From Symsagittifera roscoffensis (lineage: Eukaryota > Xenacoelomorpha > Acoela > Convolutidae): a DNA stretch of 64,000 bases. Positions 31,960 to 44,667 of the stretch are shown piece by piece. Made by a program: the position numbers and the translations under genes. The notes beneath the pieces are model-generated. The model was not told the DNA's origin. It made no database searches and worked only from the letters and a program-made list of their open reading frames with translations. The first letter of the stretch is position 1. The number at the start of each line of letters is the position of its first letter. The DNA is taken from assembly GCF_963678635.1 (NCBI RefSeq), contig NC_087070.1, positions 44,118,327 through 44,182,326 of the forward strand, read 5' to 3'.

Positions 31960-34500
31960 GAAGCCGAATGAAACTTCAAGCCGAAAAAACGAGAATGGAC
32001 AAATGCGAATTTACAAATTTTACTTCTCCTATACTTGGTCACGTGTTTTAATGTTTATTCCAGCCCGGATTTATCGAAACAGTTCTTTAATTTGGATGAT
32101 TTTGCTAAAATGATTGCTGGTCACATTTTCCAAATCACCAGATTGCTTGGAGTTCAGAAATGGGATCGTCTCAAAAACTCATATCGCTTTCAAAGCGATT
32201 CTTAATCAGTTTTGAAATCTCAACAAAATGGATCACAGCTTTAAAACTGGAAACTGACTTTTAACAGATAAAAGTCTTGAGTGTAGAAAAGCTTTAAAAA
32301 ACTTTCAGTAAAATTTAACTTGTTCACAATTTTTCCAAGATGGTTCGATAGCTTTATTTTAAACTGCATACATAACTTACTGCTATATTTAGTTCATTAT
32401 GGATAAAATAATTGAAACTATTCAAAATTTAGATTTTTTTTCAATCATTCAGTGCTGGTGTTATAGCTTCCGCTACGGTTTCAATTAGGGAAGATTTTCC
32501 TAATGACTTCAAAAATTGTTGATGTCTTTCTCATCTCTGATGTTTACCTTTGATAAGAAAAAGTGGGGAAATAAGCACAAACAAACTGAAATTCTCAAGT
32601 AGGTATTAATCGCTGGGATGCCCGAAGGAAAGCTTTTCCATAAGATAAGCATGTCACGACATTAATTAAATTTCGCAAACATCTTCAAATTCACTTTCAA
32701 AAATGTCAATCATTTGACAAGTACATATATTAATGTCCTGACAGAAAGGAAAGATGAGCAAATAATCGAATATTTGTTTTTTGAGGAGGTTTTATTTTTA
32801 GGCATCCATATTTCTTAGACTCATTAAACGAAAAAATTGACCATTTCATTTTTTCCAACAATTTCATTAAAACTGAAATTTCAACTACAAGTAAAAAAAA
32901 TCAAGTGCCTGCGTGTTGTTTGTTGTGACTTGCATTGAAAAAGGAAATGGGAATTTAAGGCGCTACTCTTTAAATGCTAGTTAAAATGATCGACATTTCT
33001 TAAGTTTTTAGTTTCAGATTGCTTGTCTTGAAGTTAAGTGCTAGTCGCCCATGACAAGAAACACTTCAAATGTACCATCGAAACGTCAATTTTGTTAAAC
33101 AAATAATGACAATGCTTAGCATATTAGACATTAGCAAACTGCTAAAAGAGGAAAAATTAAATTTTATTATTGTTCCGACTTCAATTTTTCCAACTGGTTT
33201 TTAAGAAACTCATTATTCGTGAAACCGTTTTTTTGCTTTCATTTGTGGGAGGAGCGAAGGTCTGTTCTGCAAGCAAAGAGAGCAATTGATCTTCAAACAA
33301 AAGCTAGTTTTTTCTTGGGATTAATCAGTGAAATTTGAACAATTCGCCTTTCTGGGTAGATTCAATTGAAATGATGTCGGCAAAACAACTTCAAACGAGT
33401 ACTGACATTTTGATTTGACAATTTAAACAGCGAGCAACACCTCTAAGTGTTGTGCGGTTGCTGACTTGATTAAAACGGGGATACAGTTTTATTTGATGTG
33501 ACTTTTTCAATTGAACTTGAAATGAAGCACGCTCTTTCAATCTGTTAAATAGGTTTCACGCATCGTTAAAACAAACAAAGGCTGATTTTTTTTCTCTTCA
33601 CGTTTTCTGTCATCATTTCGACGGCTTTTTCTCAAACTAAACAAAAAATAGATTGTGGGAGGTTTCGATGAATGTCGTCTTTTTAAGAACCTATTTCACT
33701 TTAGACTGACTTTTAATTTGTTCGTCGGTTCCGCAATCACACAAATATTAGATTTAGGATGAAAAATTTTGGGATTTTTTTGTTACGAAAATGAATCAAA
33801 GCACGAATTTTGCCCTTTGACTTTTCCGTAATATTAGAGATAGCCCGAATATGTTGTTATTTATATTGAGTGATGATAAACTATTTGTCCTATTCGAGTT
33901 AACTTATTTATAGTCTTATTTTCTGTCAATCAATTGCAGCAGCTACCGAATTGACGTATTTTTGAATCCCTTAAGGATATTTTTACTCTTCTCCTGACAG
34001 ATTAGTGTCCGTATCCAGGTACTGCAAATTTCCAGGTCACAATCAAAAAATGGCTCATTGAAGCCATCGATTTTTTTTGATCAGATGCTATTTTCTGATT
34101 TTTTAAAATTTAAAAAACGAGTCGACGTTTCAGCAGTGTGTTAACAAAATGCAGTTTTTTTTTCTTTTTGCTTTCAGACATTCCTCATGATTTTCAAATT
34201 TAAAATTTTTAATATTTTTTTTCTACTGACAGTGTCTTTTGATCTTTTTTAACGATAGCCAAAAGACTCCAAGATTTCTGATAGTTATGCATTGAGACGT
34301 TCCATACAAGTTCTCGACTATATAACCAAGGACACTTTTTGTTTACGTGTTCGAATCTAGGCTGAACCATCGAATAGATCGTTGACCTTTTGAAGTTAGC
34401 CCTATTTTATCATCTTCCTGAGATCTTCGATGATGAAACAAAAACAAAACAATCTGGCTTCACTCGTAAACAAAGTCACGATCTATATATTTGAAATTTA
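31960..34500. other. 3' flank of the NET gene, otherwise unannotated
   Basis: The 3' UTR starts here. I see no clear AATAAA close behind the stop, so the transcript end is undetermined. No other gene or classified repeat recognised. Confidence 0.45.
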
Positions 34501-34527
34501 AAAAATTGTACGGTATGAAACGATCAT

Positions 34528-34701
34528 TTTTATGTGATGGTTATGGAAAAACAACATGTGGGTTTTGAGAACCCCATCAGAAAAAAAATCGGGTCGCTTG
34601 AAAAACCAAAACAAAAGTTGTTTTGGTTTTACAAGCGACCCGATTGTTTTCGGAAGGTTCTCATAACCCATATGCTGTTTTTCCTTAATAATCACATAAA
34701 A
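34528..34701. repeat. Foldback element with ~80-bp arms
   Basis: The left arm starts TTTTATGTGAT and includes GAAAAACA..ATGTGGGTT..GAGAACC..ATCGGGTCGCTTG. The right arm is its inverse (CAAGCGACCCGATT..GGTTCTC..AACCCATATG..TGTTTTTCC..ATCACATAAAA). The centre is near 34614 with almost no spacer. It resembles a small foldback/MITE; no target duplication is certain. Confidence 0.75.
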
Positions 34702-35980
34702 CTGTGAAGAATAGGCTTCATAACTGGGTTATGAAGATCAACATCAACATCAACACCGTTTCTCAACTGCGAAACTATTGCAGTTTGGGCGCAAAAAAAA
34801 CCAAAATATTTGTTTTTATGATACATTTTATAAAATGACGCATTTAAAAAAATGCAAGGAACGTAAAAAACGGGCATACGTAATTTAAAAACGTTCATTT
34901 TTCAATAGTTTAGATTTAAGATTAAGGGTACGTTTTGTCGTCTTCATATATTGAATCAGTTGAATTGATTATTGAATAAACTACTAAAAAACATTTTTGA
35001 CGACATTAGAAAGTAAATCATTAAAAAAAGTCGGAGCAAAAATGCCCAAAATGTTTTTGCTTGTCCAACAAGTACTTTGGTTTTGTCACTCTTTTGCCAA
35101 TTCTATCCATTCAAGATTTATTTTCGGCTTTGAGTCCCAAATTGTTCAATCAAAAAAGTATGTTTATCTCAAAAAAAAAACACAGGCAAGAGATGTATAC
35201 AAACAATTGGATATTTTATTTTCCTAAATTGAGAATCAGACAAAAAAAGATCAAAGACTAGCCTCGTACTTTTTGAAAGGCTTGGCGTGGACTACAAGTG
35301 GTGCTAAAAATTTGAACAGTGTTTCGAAATTGATTGTCCATTTACTTCAGATTTCGTTCAGCCGCCTTACTTAATTGACCCGCTTAGCTAAATTAGCCCG
35401 ACTAGGTGTTGTAAGGTTTCCTCTTTTCCGCTCAATTAAATCTCGAGATTCTTGTCGTTTATTAAACATCCTTTCAGTTTTTTCTGATGATGCTCATATT
35501 TTGATTTCCGGTGATGGCTTTTTGAGAGCTTTGAATTATTCACTTGAATCAAAGGTCCTATATTGGCTATTCATTGTTTCTAGAGTTGATTTGGGCCATC
35601 TTGCTTCGAGCTCAAAAACAAAATAAAGGAGGAAAATTACCAATAAATTAACTTTTCGCAGCATTTTCTCCGAAAACGATTTTTTGTGTTTTTTTCTGAA
35701 TGCATAATTGCTATTTTAAGAATTTTTTAAATTGCATTTTTAAATGCTTTTCCGAAAAAAGTTATTTATTTTTATGAGATAGCAAAACAAAAGACAAGCG
35801 TTTTCAATCCACCCATTTAATTGCGAAAATGTTAGATATTTTGGGTGAACAAAGATAGCAACGAATAATAACGATAGCGGCGCAAGATGAGTAAAAATGA
35901 GATCTCGCGATTAGCCCACAAAGTACAAATAGACTACAGGAATGGGAAGAGTAATGAGGGCTATTTTGTCAACAAGGCGG
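34702..35980. other. Unannotated DNA
   Basis: No gene or classified repeat recognised. A short G run (about 35981-35991) marks the transition to a GC-richer stretch. Confidence 0.5.
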
Positions 35981-35994
35981 AGGGGGGGGGGTGA

Positions 35995-36300
35995 ATGTCC
36001 CGAGAGCGAGAAACAAGGGATAAAAAAAGAATAAGGGGCGATATGGGACTAGTTCAAAGGGAGCGGCTTCTTAGATCAAAGCAATCAATCAGACACTTAG
36101 AACCGCCCTCGCAAGGAACCGCAGCCCGTGTTGTAACAAATATCATCACGCGTCCGATCACACAATGGGAGGGGTCAAAAATAGCTCCCTTTGATAGTTA
36201 CACATATTTTCCTGTTCCGAAAAATGAGGAAAATTCAGATAAATTATGGAAAATTTATGAATATGAGAAACTGCTTTTCGACCCGAACCCGCCCATGTGA
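35995..36300 (+). CDS. Possible small single-exon protein, 101 aa, unknown
   Basis: An ATG-started open frame lies in an island (about 35870-36850) that is GC-richer than its surroundings. The N-terminal half is basic (MSRERETRDKKRIRGDMG). The C-terminal half is well mixed (GSKIAPFDSYTYFPVPKNEE, then KLWKIYEYEKLLFDPNPPM) and looks like real protein rather than translated repeat. I recognise no domain, signal peptide or membrane segment. It could also be one exon of a longer gene or a chance frame. Its reality rests on composition alone. Confidence 0.25.
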   Translation: MSRERETRDKKRIRGDMGLVQRERLLRSKQSIRHLEPPSQGTAARVVTNIITRPITQWEGSKIAPFDSYTYFPVPKNEENSDKLWKIYEYEKLLFDPNPPM

Positions 36301-37632
36301 AATATAAGTTCCCAAAAAGCGGGTAAAAGGAATGAAAACTTCTTTGATCCAGGGCTAATTATGATGTGAATAAGCATTTGAACCTGTTATAATCCCTTAT
36401 TTAGCTTCTAAAAATTTATGCAAATCTTGTCTTATTTTTTTCTTTAAATTTCCGCGGGCATAAAAGCGAATATTTAACGCCTGTTAATTTTAACAGGCAG
36501 GCCTTAAGATGTTATAAAATGAGGAAAACGCCCTGTTTGGTGTAAAGTTTCCATAAAATTGTTGTAAAACGTGAACTTTCCCCAAATGTTTGTGAAAAGC
36601 AATTATTTCAAACCCAACGCCTTTTGCGCACTTGGCTAACGCAAAACAAATTGGATCACTTTTTGGTCACGCCTTTTCTGAAGGAAGATTTTCTCATCAG
36701 CGCCAACGGGAGTTTTAACCCCAGTTTTATTTCAGTATTTCCCCACCCAAAGCGACCCGCCAACGCCCACGAACGGATATTGTTTACAGTAAATAGCCAG
36801 ATCCCGCCCATTGCGTGAACGCGTTTCCTTTCAAGTCTTTGTTGGGTGAAATCTATACCCGCGAGTCATAGCAATTCGCGCAATCGATCACAATAGGAAA
36901 TATAATGTATTCATTTCAGAGTTGGGCCCAATAGAAATTGTCGATATTGTTAGCTGCAATTAAAGGCATAGCGGAGCCTCATTAGCGAAAATTATATCAA
37001 TAGCAGAGATGTTGAGTCTTTAGAAAATCGACACAGAGCTGCCTAACTAAATTTCAAGGGGTAGAAATTTGGAAAAATAAGGAGGTTTTTCTCTTCCCTA
37101 GGGTGCAAAATCTAAACAATCGAAAGCTGAGATCATTTAGCGATCATTAATTTTTTATTCAGAGGGTGTTTAAAAATCAGCATCGACTATCTGATATCAA
37201 AATTAAAGTCAAAACTATCATTCAGCGAAAAAGGAAATTATGTGTTTCAAGACAAGGAGAGCTCGAAGATTTGAGCGCAGATTTTGCGGAGCTGAGAAAA
37301 ATTATAGTAGTTTCTGGCTAACAGGCATTTTGACCAGAAAATTGTTATAACCATTCAAACACGCGCTAACGAACGACAAACCAGTTGTTCAAAATTTTAT
37401 TATGAAACGCTTCTGAGGCCTTTTGTCTTTTTTTTGTGTTGAGATAAGTTAACTGAGAGTGAAAGATCCTAGCTACTAAACTATCGAGTTCTGTTAAAAA
37501 CACAGTAAATACAACCACTAATTTGGTTGCTCAGCCGTCGTAAAAGCCTGCATTCGTCTCAGTAGTTTTTTTTTTTAAATTTCAAGTCGAACTCAGCACC
37601 CAAAATCTCTACTAATACAAAACGCTAGATCA
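36301..37632. other. Unannotated DNA
   Basis: The first ~550 bp continue the GC-richer island and contain a short palindrome, GCCTGTTAATTTTAACAGGC (36479-36498). No gene recognised after it. Confidence 0.45.
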
Positions 37633-37673
37633 AATGTTTTTGTTTGTTCCAACTTGGAACAAACAAAAACATT
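37633..37673. repeat. Perfect 41-bp palindrome
   Basis: The arms AATGTTTTTGTTTGTTCCAA and TTGGAACAAACAAAAACATT are exact reverse complements separated by a single C. Match ends sharply on both sides. Confidence 0.95.
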
Positions 37674-40600
37674 GAATTACCCGCGGATTGGGTAACTGTA
37701 TGGCCTAGGATGAGTTTTGAACTCACGCACAGGTACCTCAAAGTAAGCTCCCCAGATTTCGGCTGTGATATCATATCAAAAAATTTTCAGTCGCAATTCG
37801 GTCTGCATGATTTTGTGCTTTTCAGGCAAAATTACTGCAGAAGTACTAGATGAGTAAAATGAATTTCTCTGATTTTTTTTGCATTATATGAGCCATTTTA
37901 GGCACTTTTTTGAATCTAAATTTTAGTTGTCCAGCTGCCTCAAATTTATCACAAATCTATTTAATTTTTTGATCATGATTACTGTCGGTGGTTGGAGCAT
38001 TCTATGCTGCTTGCTCAGCAATCGGATACCTCTCTCTTTATATCAACTTTTTAAGTAATGGGTTCTAAATTGTTGTTTTTGAGAAAAATGGCAGCTAACG
38101 GAAACACTGTGGCAAGTTTTGTAAGTAGACTGAAGTTTTCTGGGCAAATGATGATAATGCTACAATTTTGTCGAAAAAAAACTAATTAATGATATCTATT
38201 TCTGAATGATTGCTTAAATTTCCAAAGCAATCATCTTAAAAAAATATCGGAAGACACATTCAACCTAGCAGGAATTACACTTAGCAGAAATACCACAAAA
38301 AAGTATTCACTTTTTTCAAAATAAAAACAATCGAATTTTTTTTTTTCAAAAAAAAATGTTTTGTATTTGATCCGACAGTTTTTGGTTACTTGTTTTTGAT
38401 AAAAGTATTGAATTAACAGTTTCATGCAAAAAATATTTGTGAAAATTATAAACGATTACAAAATTGGTTCGTTATTTAATAGCAAACACAAAATCAGTCT
38501 GAATTGTAATACTTGGATACTTTTATCTCGAATATTTTATCGCACAGAAAACTCTCTAAAAGATATATTCTGCATAGACACTAGTACCTAGAGAATAGCA
38601 CCTAGAGTAAATTCACCAAAACATGCATTCTAAATAGACAATATTACACATTGATTTTTTTGATATTAATCATAGTTTCCACCCTTTGCAAACGGAGGAG
38701 GAACTTGTACTCGGGTGTGTTTCAATTTTTTCTTAATGTGTTTCACACAAAATTAAAAACCCAAAAATAATCATCGGAATGGGTTGAAAGGTAAACCAAA
38801 ACGAAATCAGTCGGGCTTCAAACAATTTTAAAATTTTTTAAACAATTTATTGCAGATTTGAGAAAAACTGGTTGAAAATTTTTGGTTTGTTTTTCATTTT
38901 CGAGCAAATAAATCTACCGAGCAGGCTTACAGTGGCTTATTTATGCTTAATATAAGCCCTAAAAGTTTAAAAGTAAGCAGGTATAATTAATTTTAGGTTT
39001 TTAGCGCCATTTTGGCAAGCAAAACTGGTAACCCAAAATTCAAACAATTTCTGCAAGAAAATTTGATAAAAAAGTTGTGAAATTAAAATTTTTTTTTCTT
39101 GTCATTTTCTACAAAACTTATTTTGCCCAATTTGCCCTTAGTACTACGACTGTTGAATATGTTTTCATTATAGTTGTACATCAGATCTTTTTATCACGGC
39201 ACGCAGAAAAACTACACTAATTTGAAATAAAAGAGTTATTTATGTAGTTTTTCAAAGACTACGGTCGGAACATACTGTTCATTTCTTTGTCAACTTTTTT
39301 TTCTTTGAATCTCAAAAAATGAATTAACTTCATTTCTGACGTGTTAATTTTAGGCATTTCAGGCTTTGATTAACTAATTTACAAACCTGCAAGCAAAAAA
39401 CAATACAAAATTTAGCAGCGCTCGATTTCAAGATGTCCTGTGTACTCAACTTATAGAACTCTTAGCGGCGAAAAAAGATTATTTGTCAAATCTACTTTTT
39501 TGATTTTTGAGCTTTTCCAAAAACTTTTCTCTATTGCGGTGAGTTGTTAGCGATTAACTTCAAGTTTGAAGAAAAAATTTCTGGACTAAAAAGTTGGTTT
39601 TACTATAGAAAAATTATAATGAATTGTATTCAACCGGTTTCCTGTTTTAGCATTTTGGTTCAAATTCCGGAGAAGAAACTATTTATTTTTCTCTTAAACG
39701 TTACCGTACCGTGTTCAGGGGTAACGTTTCACTTCATTAAAATATTGATGGTTTTCTCGTTTTAAATACCAACTTTATCCCAAAAACTAATATGCCTCAA
39801 CCTATTAACATTTACAAAATAAATTAAGTTTTCTTCAGTTGTGCAGGTAAATGATGCAAATTGCTTTTATGCATTTCATTTCATATCCAATTATTCATTT
39901 TCAGCAGAAAATATTAATTTTCTACTTGTCAAACAAATTTTCAGCCGCCCCTTTTGCTTGAAAAAATTATGAGCGAGAACTCTGTCTCCTGACGAAAATT
40001 AATTAGGCGTGAAATTTATCACAGAACTTCTGCATTATCGCATTAGTACCGATTGATGAAATATGACGGGCACGGAAGGCATCAGAACTTTTAATGTATA
40101 TCAATTACAGCTACCAAATTGTATTAAGTATTGATAGCGTGTAAATTTAACCGGCCAGAAATAAAAACGGAAATTCAATCCGCTGAATTATAAAAGAAAA
40201 AGAAGAAAAAAACGACTTTTCTGACTTTCATTTTCTCTTTTTAATTGCTCGAGTAACTCGATTTTTTACAGTCAATCAAACATCATAAAAATATCTTCAT
40301 GTCATGGCGAGTCATTTAAGCTTCGATGGTTGACGTAAATTGAGACAATTTCTGACATCTGCCCTAGATTCAGAGCCGGCCATAATTTCAGATAGACTTT
40401 CACAAGTAGGCCAACTATTCAACTTTTAATGACTCTTAAGAATTAAAGAACCTTCTCAAACATTTCATTTATAAAAGACATCGGAATGTATGACTTATCC
40501 TCTTGAAACAACTTGAAGCTAATATTTCAATATGATAGATTTAGTATTTTACAAAAATTTTCATTTTTTTCCAGTTTTCGGTGGAAAAAATTATCGATTT

Positions 40601-42985
40601 CAGATTTTTCCAGTTTTTCGACATAAAGTTATTGAAATTGACTATTGATTAATTTAGAATACTTTGCCGAACTAGAATTTTGCCCAAGTTGTTTGTCAAC
40701 ACTTGCTGCTTATTTACTAAAGTATCCTGGAAATCCATATTTGCCTAAAAGTAATCCAAGTATTGAAAAAGCCATCAGAAAGTTCACAAAAGAGGAAATT
40801 GAGAGGAAATATCATCAATTGTCTGATTGTTAAAGTATTAAAATGTATTACAGGTATTACAAGTTATAATAAGTTATTACGAGTTTGGGGAGTTCCCCTC
40901 CTCTGTGTCTTTTCCTTCCGTATTCCCCTACTTGCTGAATTTTCCAGCCTCCCTTTTTGCTCATTTGCAGACCCGCCCTCGAGGGGTTCCCGTAGCAGGC
41001 AGTTCTTACAAATGGCATGTAGCAAGTATGATAAATGTGCCGCTGTTTCGACATCAGACCCGCCCTTTAACCTGCCGCGTGATCACAAATCAATCCTAAG
41101 TGCCACTTCTAACCGAAATCTCACACAACCTAATCTATTCAATTTTTTTTATAAACAGTTTTCAAAAAAAAATTCAGTTAAGTTGTATCCAAATGGTTTT
41201 TTAAAAAGCTTCAATGATTGAAAAATGCCTATTATTTGTAAAGGTTTTATATTTTTGCATTTTGTTTTTTGTTTTGGTAAGTTAAAAAATGGGTTCGATT
41301 CGTCAGTATGCGATTTTCGGCAATATGCGATTTAGGCTAGACGGCGCTAAGAGTGATAGTTTCTGGTGGTTTGTAGAGGTGTATTGATTTAGACAGAGGG
41401 AAACGCCCAAAATGTCTTTCTCTTCTAACTACTCAAGTTGCGATGTGGAATTAGCAAGTGGGCTATGGCAAATTCAGTCGGAAGGGCGGAACAAAATTAT
41501 GGAAATATTGGCGGGCGGGCGGGTTACTTACGAAACTAGTTAATATATGCATCCCAATACCCCTTTTTTAAAGTATTTTTAATGCTGTTAGCTACCATGT
41601 TTGAAATTTAATATCCTTCTGACAAAATAAATCTCTGAATATTGAAGAAAATAAATTTAAAATCAATTCAAGTTTCTGCATCTCAAATATAACAAAAAAA
41701 CTTGAAATTTCTATTGAAAATCACGTTCAATTCGAATAATGTTTAAAAAGTTTTCTTGAATCAAAATTCTCCAGGTGGAGAAAAGAGCCACAATTTCTCT
41801 CCAAAAATGGGACGGCGTCAACCAGGCCCTTTTTAAAGTTTTTCCACTTGAAATTTACTTAGAGTCCAAAATAATTTATTTTTATTCATACAGTTTTTGT
41901 TCATCCAAACCACTCTGATCCGACATTCTGAACGCAGGTGAAAATATATCATTTAATAAGTATATCGAAATCACAAAAGTCCAGACAAAAAACACTTGAT
42001 GATTCAAAAAGGAAAACTATTGGAGCCTTTTACCCCTTAAACCAAACTTGAGCGCAGAAAAATTTACAGTAAAAATTGACAAAAAAGCTCCTTACGAAAG
42101 TAAATGGTCCAGAACTCATTAATATTTATTTTCTGACAAAACTTGTTTTAAAGTTTTTGAAAGAGAGAATTAAATAAATAAATCTTTTAAATGTTCTTGA
42201 TTAATATAACATCAAAAAACAAAAAACATCTTCAATTCCATATAAAAAGTATCCTTTCAATTCTCTTTTAATAAAATCATGTTACCGTCGAATAAGATAA
42301 ATTAGCTCTAATATTTTCAACTCATTTTCAATGAAACGCCAAAAAAACTTGGGAATTGTCAATTAAAGATCAATTTTTATCCCAGCTCTTTCAACTTAAT
42401 CTTTTGATGAAAGTATCTTCTAGTACAAAAGAAGCTATTATTCACCGTTCAAGCGGTTATTGAACAAATTGCGTCGAAATTGAAACAACAGGATTTAAGC
42501 AGATGTTTCGGAACGATCAATTTTTGTCATTTTATATGGTCGACGCCCCCATTTTTAATGATTTCTCAATAAAAAAATGAGCTCTTGAGTCAATAATTGA
42601 TAATTATAAGCATTTTTAGCTAATTTTTGCGTTGTTTTTTGCATTTTTGACATTTTGAACATCATGACACCATTTTCGTTACGCCTCAAACCAATTTTAC
42701 GTGTATTTGATATTTCAGTTGTCAATCAAAACATTTCAAACAAGATTTGATGCAATTATTGACAGAGGCTGCTGATAGAAAAAATTCTGCTAATAGTGTT
42801 TATCGTTTGGTAAATTTGCGTAAACAATATTTTAAAATAAAAACTAGCCTTATAAGAAAATACAAAACAAGACTATGTTTCAGTGTTCTCTTTAAAAAGA
42901 TTATATGTTCTCTTTATTTAATACACTTTGTTCTATTTTTGAGATTTTTTTTAATCGTACCTCCCACGCAATACAAATTACAAAG
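37674..42985. other. Long AT-rich stretch without recognised genes
   Basis: I see no credible gene or classified repeat. Points noted: a perfect octamer ATGCAAAT at 39854-39861, in a block with other homeobox-like A/T motifs (about 39840-40100), and a GC-richer patch at 40890-41100. Short open frames overlap on both strands of that patch without motifs. Confidence 0.45.
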
Positions 42986-42989
42986 TTTG

Positions 42990-43305
42990 AGATTTTTCAA
43001 TCGTTCCTCCTACGCCATACAGATTACAAAGTTAAAGATGTTGCTCTTAGTATCGTAGTAATTATGACAAATAGCCTGCTTCAATCAATTTCGAAGTATT
43101 TCTCAGACGGATTTAACCTCCGCCAACGCGTTGATAGCGCGAATAATATCGCAACCCCCAAAACGATCACAGGTGGAATTTTTTTGAATTGAGCTTATGA
43201 CAGTATTATTTTTCAGATGATAAAAGAAACTTTGTCAAAAACAGTTAGCTAAAAATTCGAAGTTGGCAGAGTGTAAAAACCCTCCTCGAAAATCTCAACA
43301 ACAGG
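42990..43305 (-). mobile_element. HINE-like element, degenerate
   Basis: It shows the family's interior on the - strand: CTACGCCATACAGATTACAAAG, AGACGGATTTAACCTCCGC, CAACGCGTTGATAGCGCG, CCCCCAAAACGATCACAGG and the AAAATTCGAAGTTG..ACCC block. Both ends are lost. Confidence 0.6.
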
Positions 43306-43689
43306 GTTGTGCACATCAAAATAAACTGAGTTGCTTTCGCGCACCCTTCTACGTAAAGCAAGAATAATTTGAATTAAAACGCGGAGAAATTTCATATAAA
43401 AACTTCGATAACATTTCTTTGAAGTCTACAATTTCTTTTGAATTGAAATTGACATATAGTGGGGCGGGGTTCGACAAACTTAAAATACTTAATATTCTTT
43501 AAATAGCGAAATTAGATTGTACTCTCTTACATAATTGTAACCTTTACAATGATTTTTTTGGAGTTGTGATTTTCAATGAGATTGGAAGAAGACAAATGTT
43601 GTTTTTTGAGTATTGATGAGTAATTTTCAATTTAAACAACATTTCAAAATTTTCGATGAAAGCCTCAAAAATGAACAAAAAAACCAAAT

Positions 43690-44105
43690 GTTTTTTGAGG
43701 TTTTTTTTTGAAAACATCACCTACACGCTATGTCAGTTACAAGTAAAACACTTCGCATATAGCAAAGTTTTGATTAGTCCAAATAGCATGCCTCAAATCT
43801 ATGTAGAATGATATCTAAGATGGGTTAAACTTCTGTTTTGGCGTTATTAGCACAAAATATATCGCGCGTTATTGATTCCAAATTGGCATTCATTAAGCCC
43901 CCATAAATTTACAAAAATTGATTACAGAATAATTAAATAAACTTTTTCTTTTGAACACAGGACAAAAAAAATACTTTTAAATTATAGAAGAAAAATTGTC
44001 AAAAAACGTTCTGTCAAAAATTGCTAGTTAAGAAGTCGAAATTCGTGTGGAGGAAAACAAAGCATCCAGAGTACAAGTTTTCCGCCACTTTCTTCAAAAG
44101 TTTGG
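43690..44105 (-). mobile_element. HINE-like element, degenerate
   Basis: Interior blocks survive: CACGCTATGTCAGTTACAAG, TATATCGCGCGTTATTG, AAGCCCCCATAAATTTAC, AATTGCTAGTTAAGAAGTCG and TCCAGAGTACAAGTTTTCCG. The termini are eroded. Confidence 0.6.
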
Positions 44106-44107
44106 GA

Positions 44108-44600
44108 AAAAAGTTAACTTTAAAAATGCCGAAAAAAATATTATACCGTTCAAAAAGAACCAAAAAATCAATATACCGTTCAAAAAGAACTAAAAAGAAC
44201 CATTCGTGAAGAGCAGATAAAGTTTCCAAAACTTATCGCTGACTTAAAAACTCAAAGTGGTGGACGTATTTTTTTTGAAAACTTGCCCATCCTCCTCGAT
44301 CAACTTTTTAATCGGCATCCGAGTTAAACTTTTAGAGTCCCTTCTCCCCAAGACTCAACCGCTTGAATTTTTTTCGACCCACCAGGCCTAAACTTTCTCA
44401 AAGCCCCTTTGGCACTAATATACATTAAATTTGAGCAAAGAGCGCGTTCAAAAGAAACCATATTTTAGGCCAAAACTCTCAAAATTGCGCAAAATGTCAT
44501 TTCAAAGCGTTTTTTAACGTCCTTTTTAAAAATTTTATCAGATTATTGAGTACTAGCAGGTTTTCAAAGCTAAGGTTATCCAGTTTGGAACAAGTTCGAA
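44108..44600. repeat. Composite repeat: unknown repeat with embedded hAT MITE remnant
   Basis: The left part (44108-44240, AGTTAACTTTA..GCCGAAAAAA..ATACCGTTCAAAAAG) matches 57690-57790. The right part (from about 44535, TTATCAGATTATTGAGTACT..GGTTTTCAAAG) matches 58217-58258. Between them lies decayed CAGGGGCGGAT-family sequence (CCCTTTGGCACTAATATAC, GAGCAAAGAGCGCG). An extra 33-bp tandem repeat of ATACCGTTCAAAAAGAAC lies at about 44140-44195. Confidence 0.6.
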
Positions 44601-44629
44601 GAGGGATTAAATAAATCTCCGCTTAAAAA

Positions 44630-44665
44630 CTCATGGTCTTGCCCTAATACGAGCAGCTATTCTTG
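44630..44665 (+). mobile_element. HINE-like 3' terminus, fragment
   Basis: ATGGTCTTGCCCTAATACGAGCAGC..TTCTTG is a decayed 3' hairpin and end, abutting the next full copy with only TT between them. It is the remains of a head-to-tail pair. Confidence 0.6.
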
Positions 44666-44667
44666 TT

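Noticed and set aside
40763-41221. 152-codon frame
   Set aside because: Its two halves look unrelated, competing frames lie on both strands, and the C-terminal half is AT-rich filler. I found no motif.
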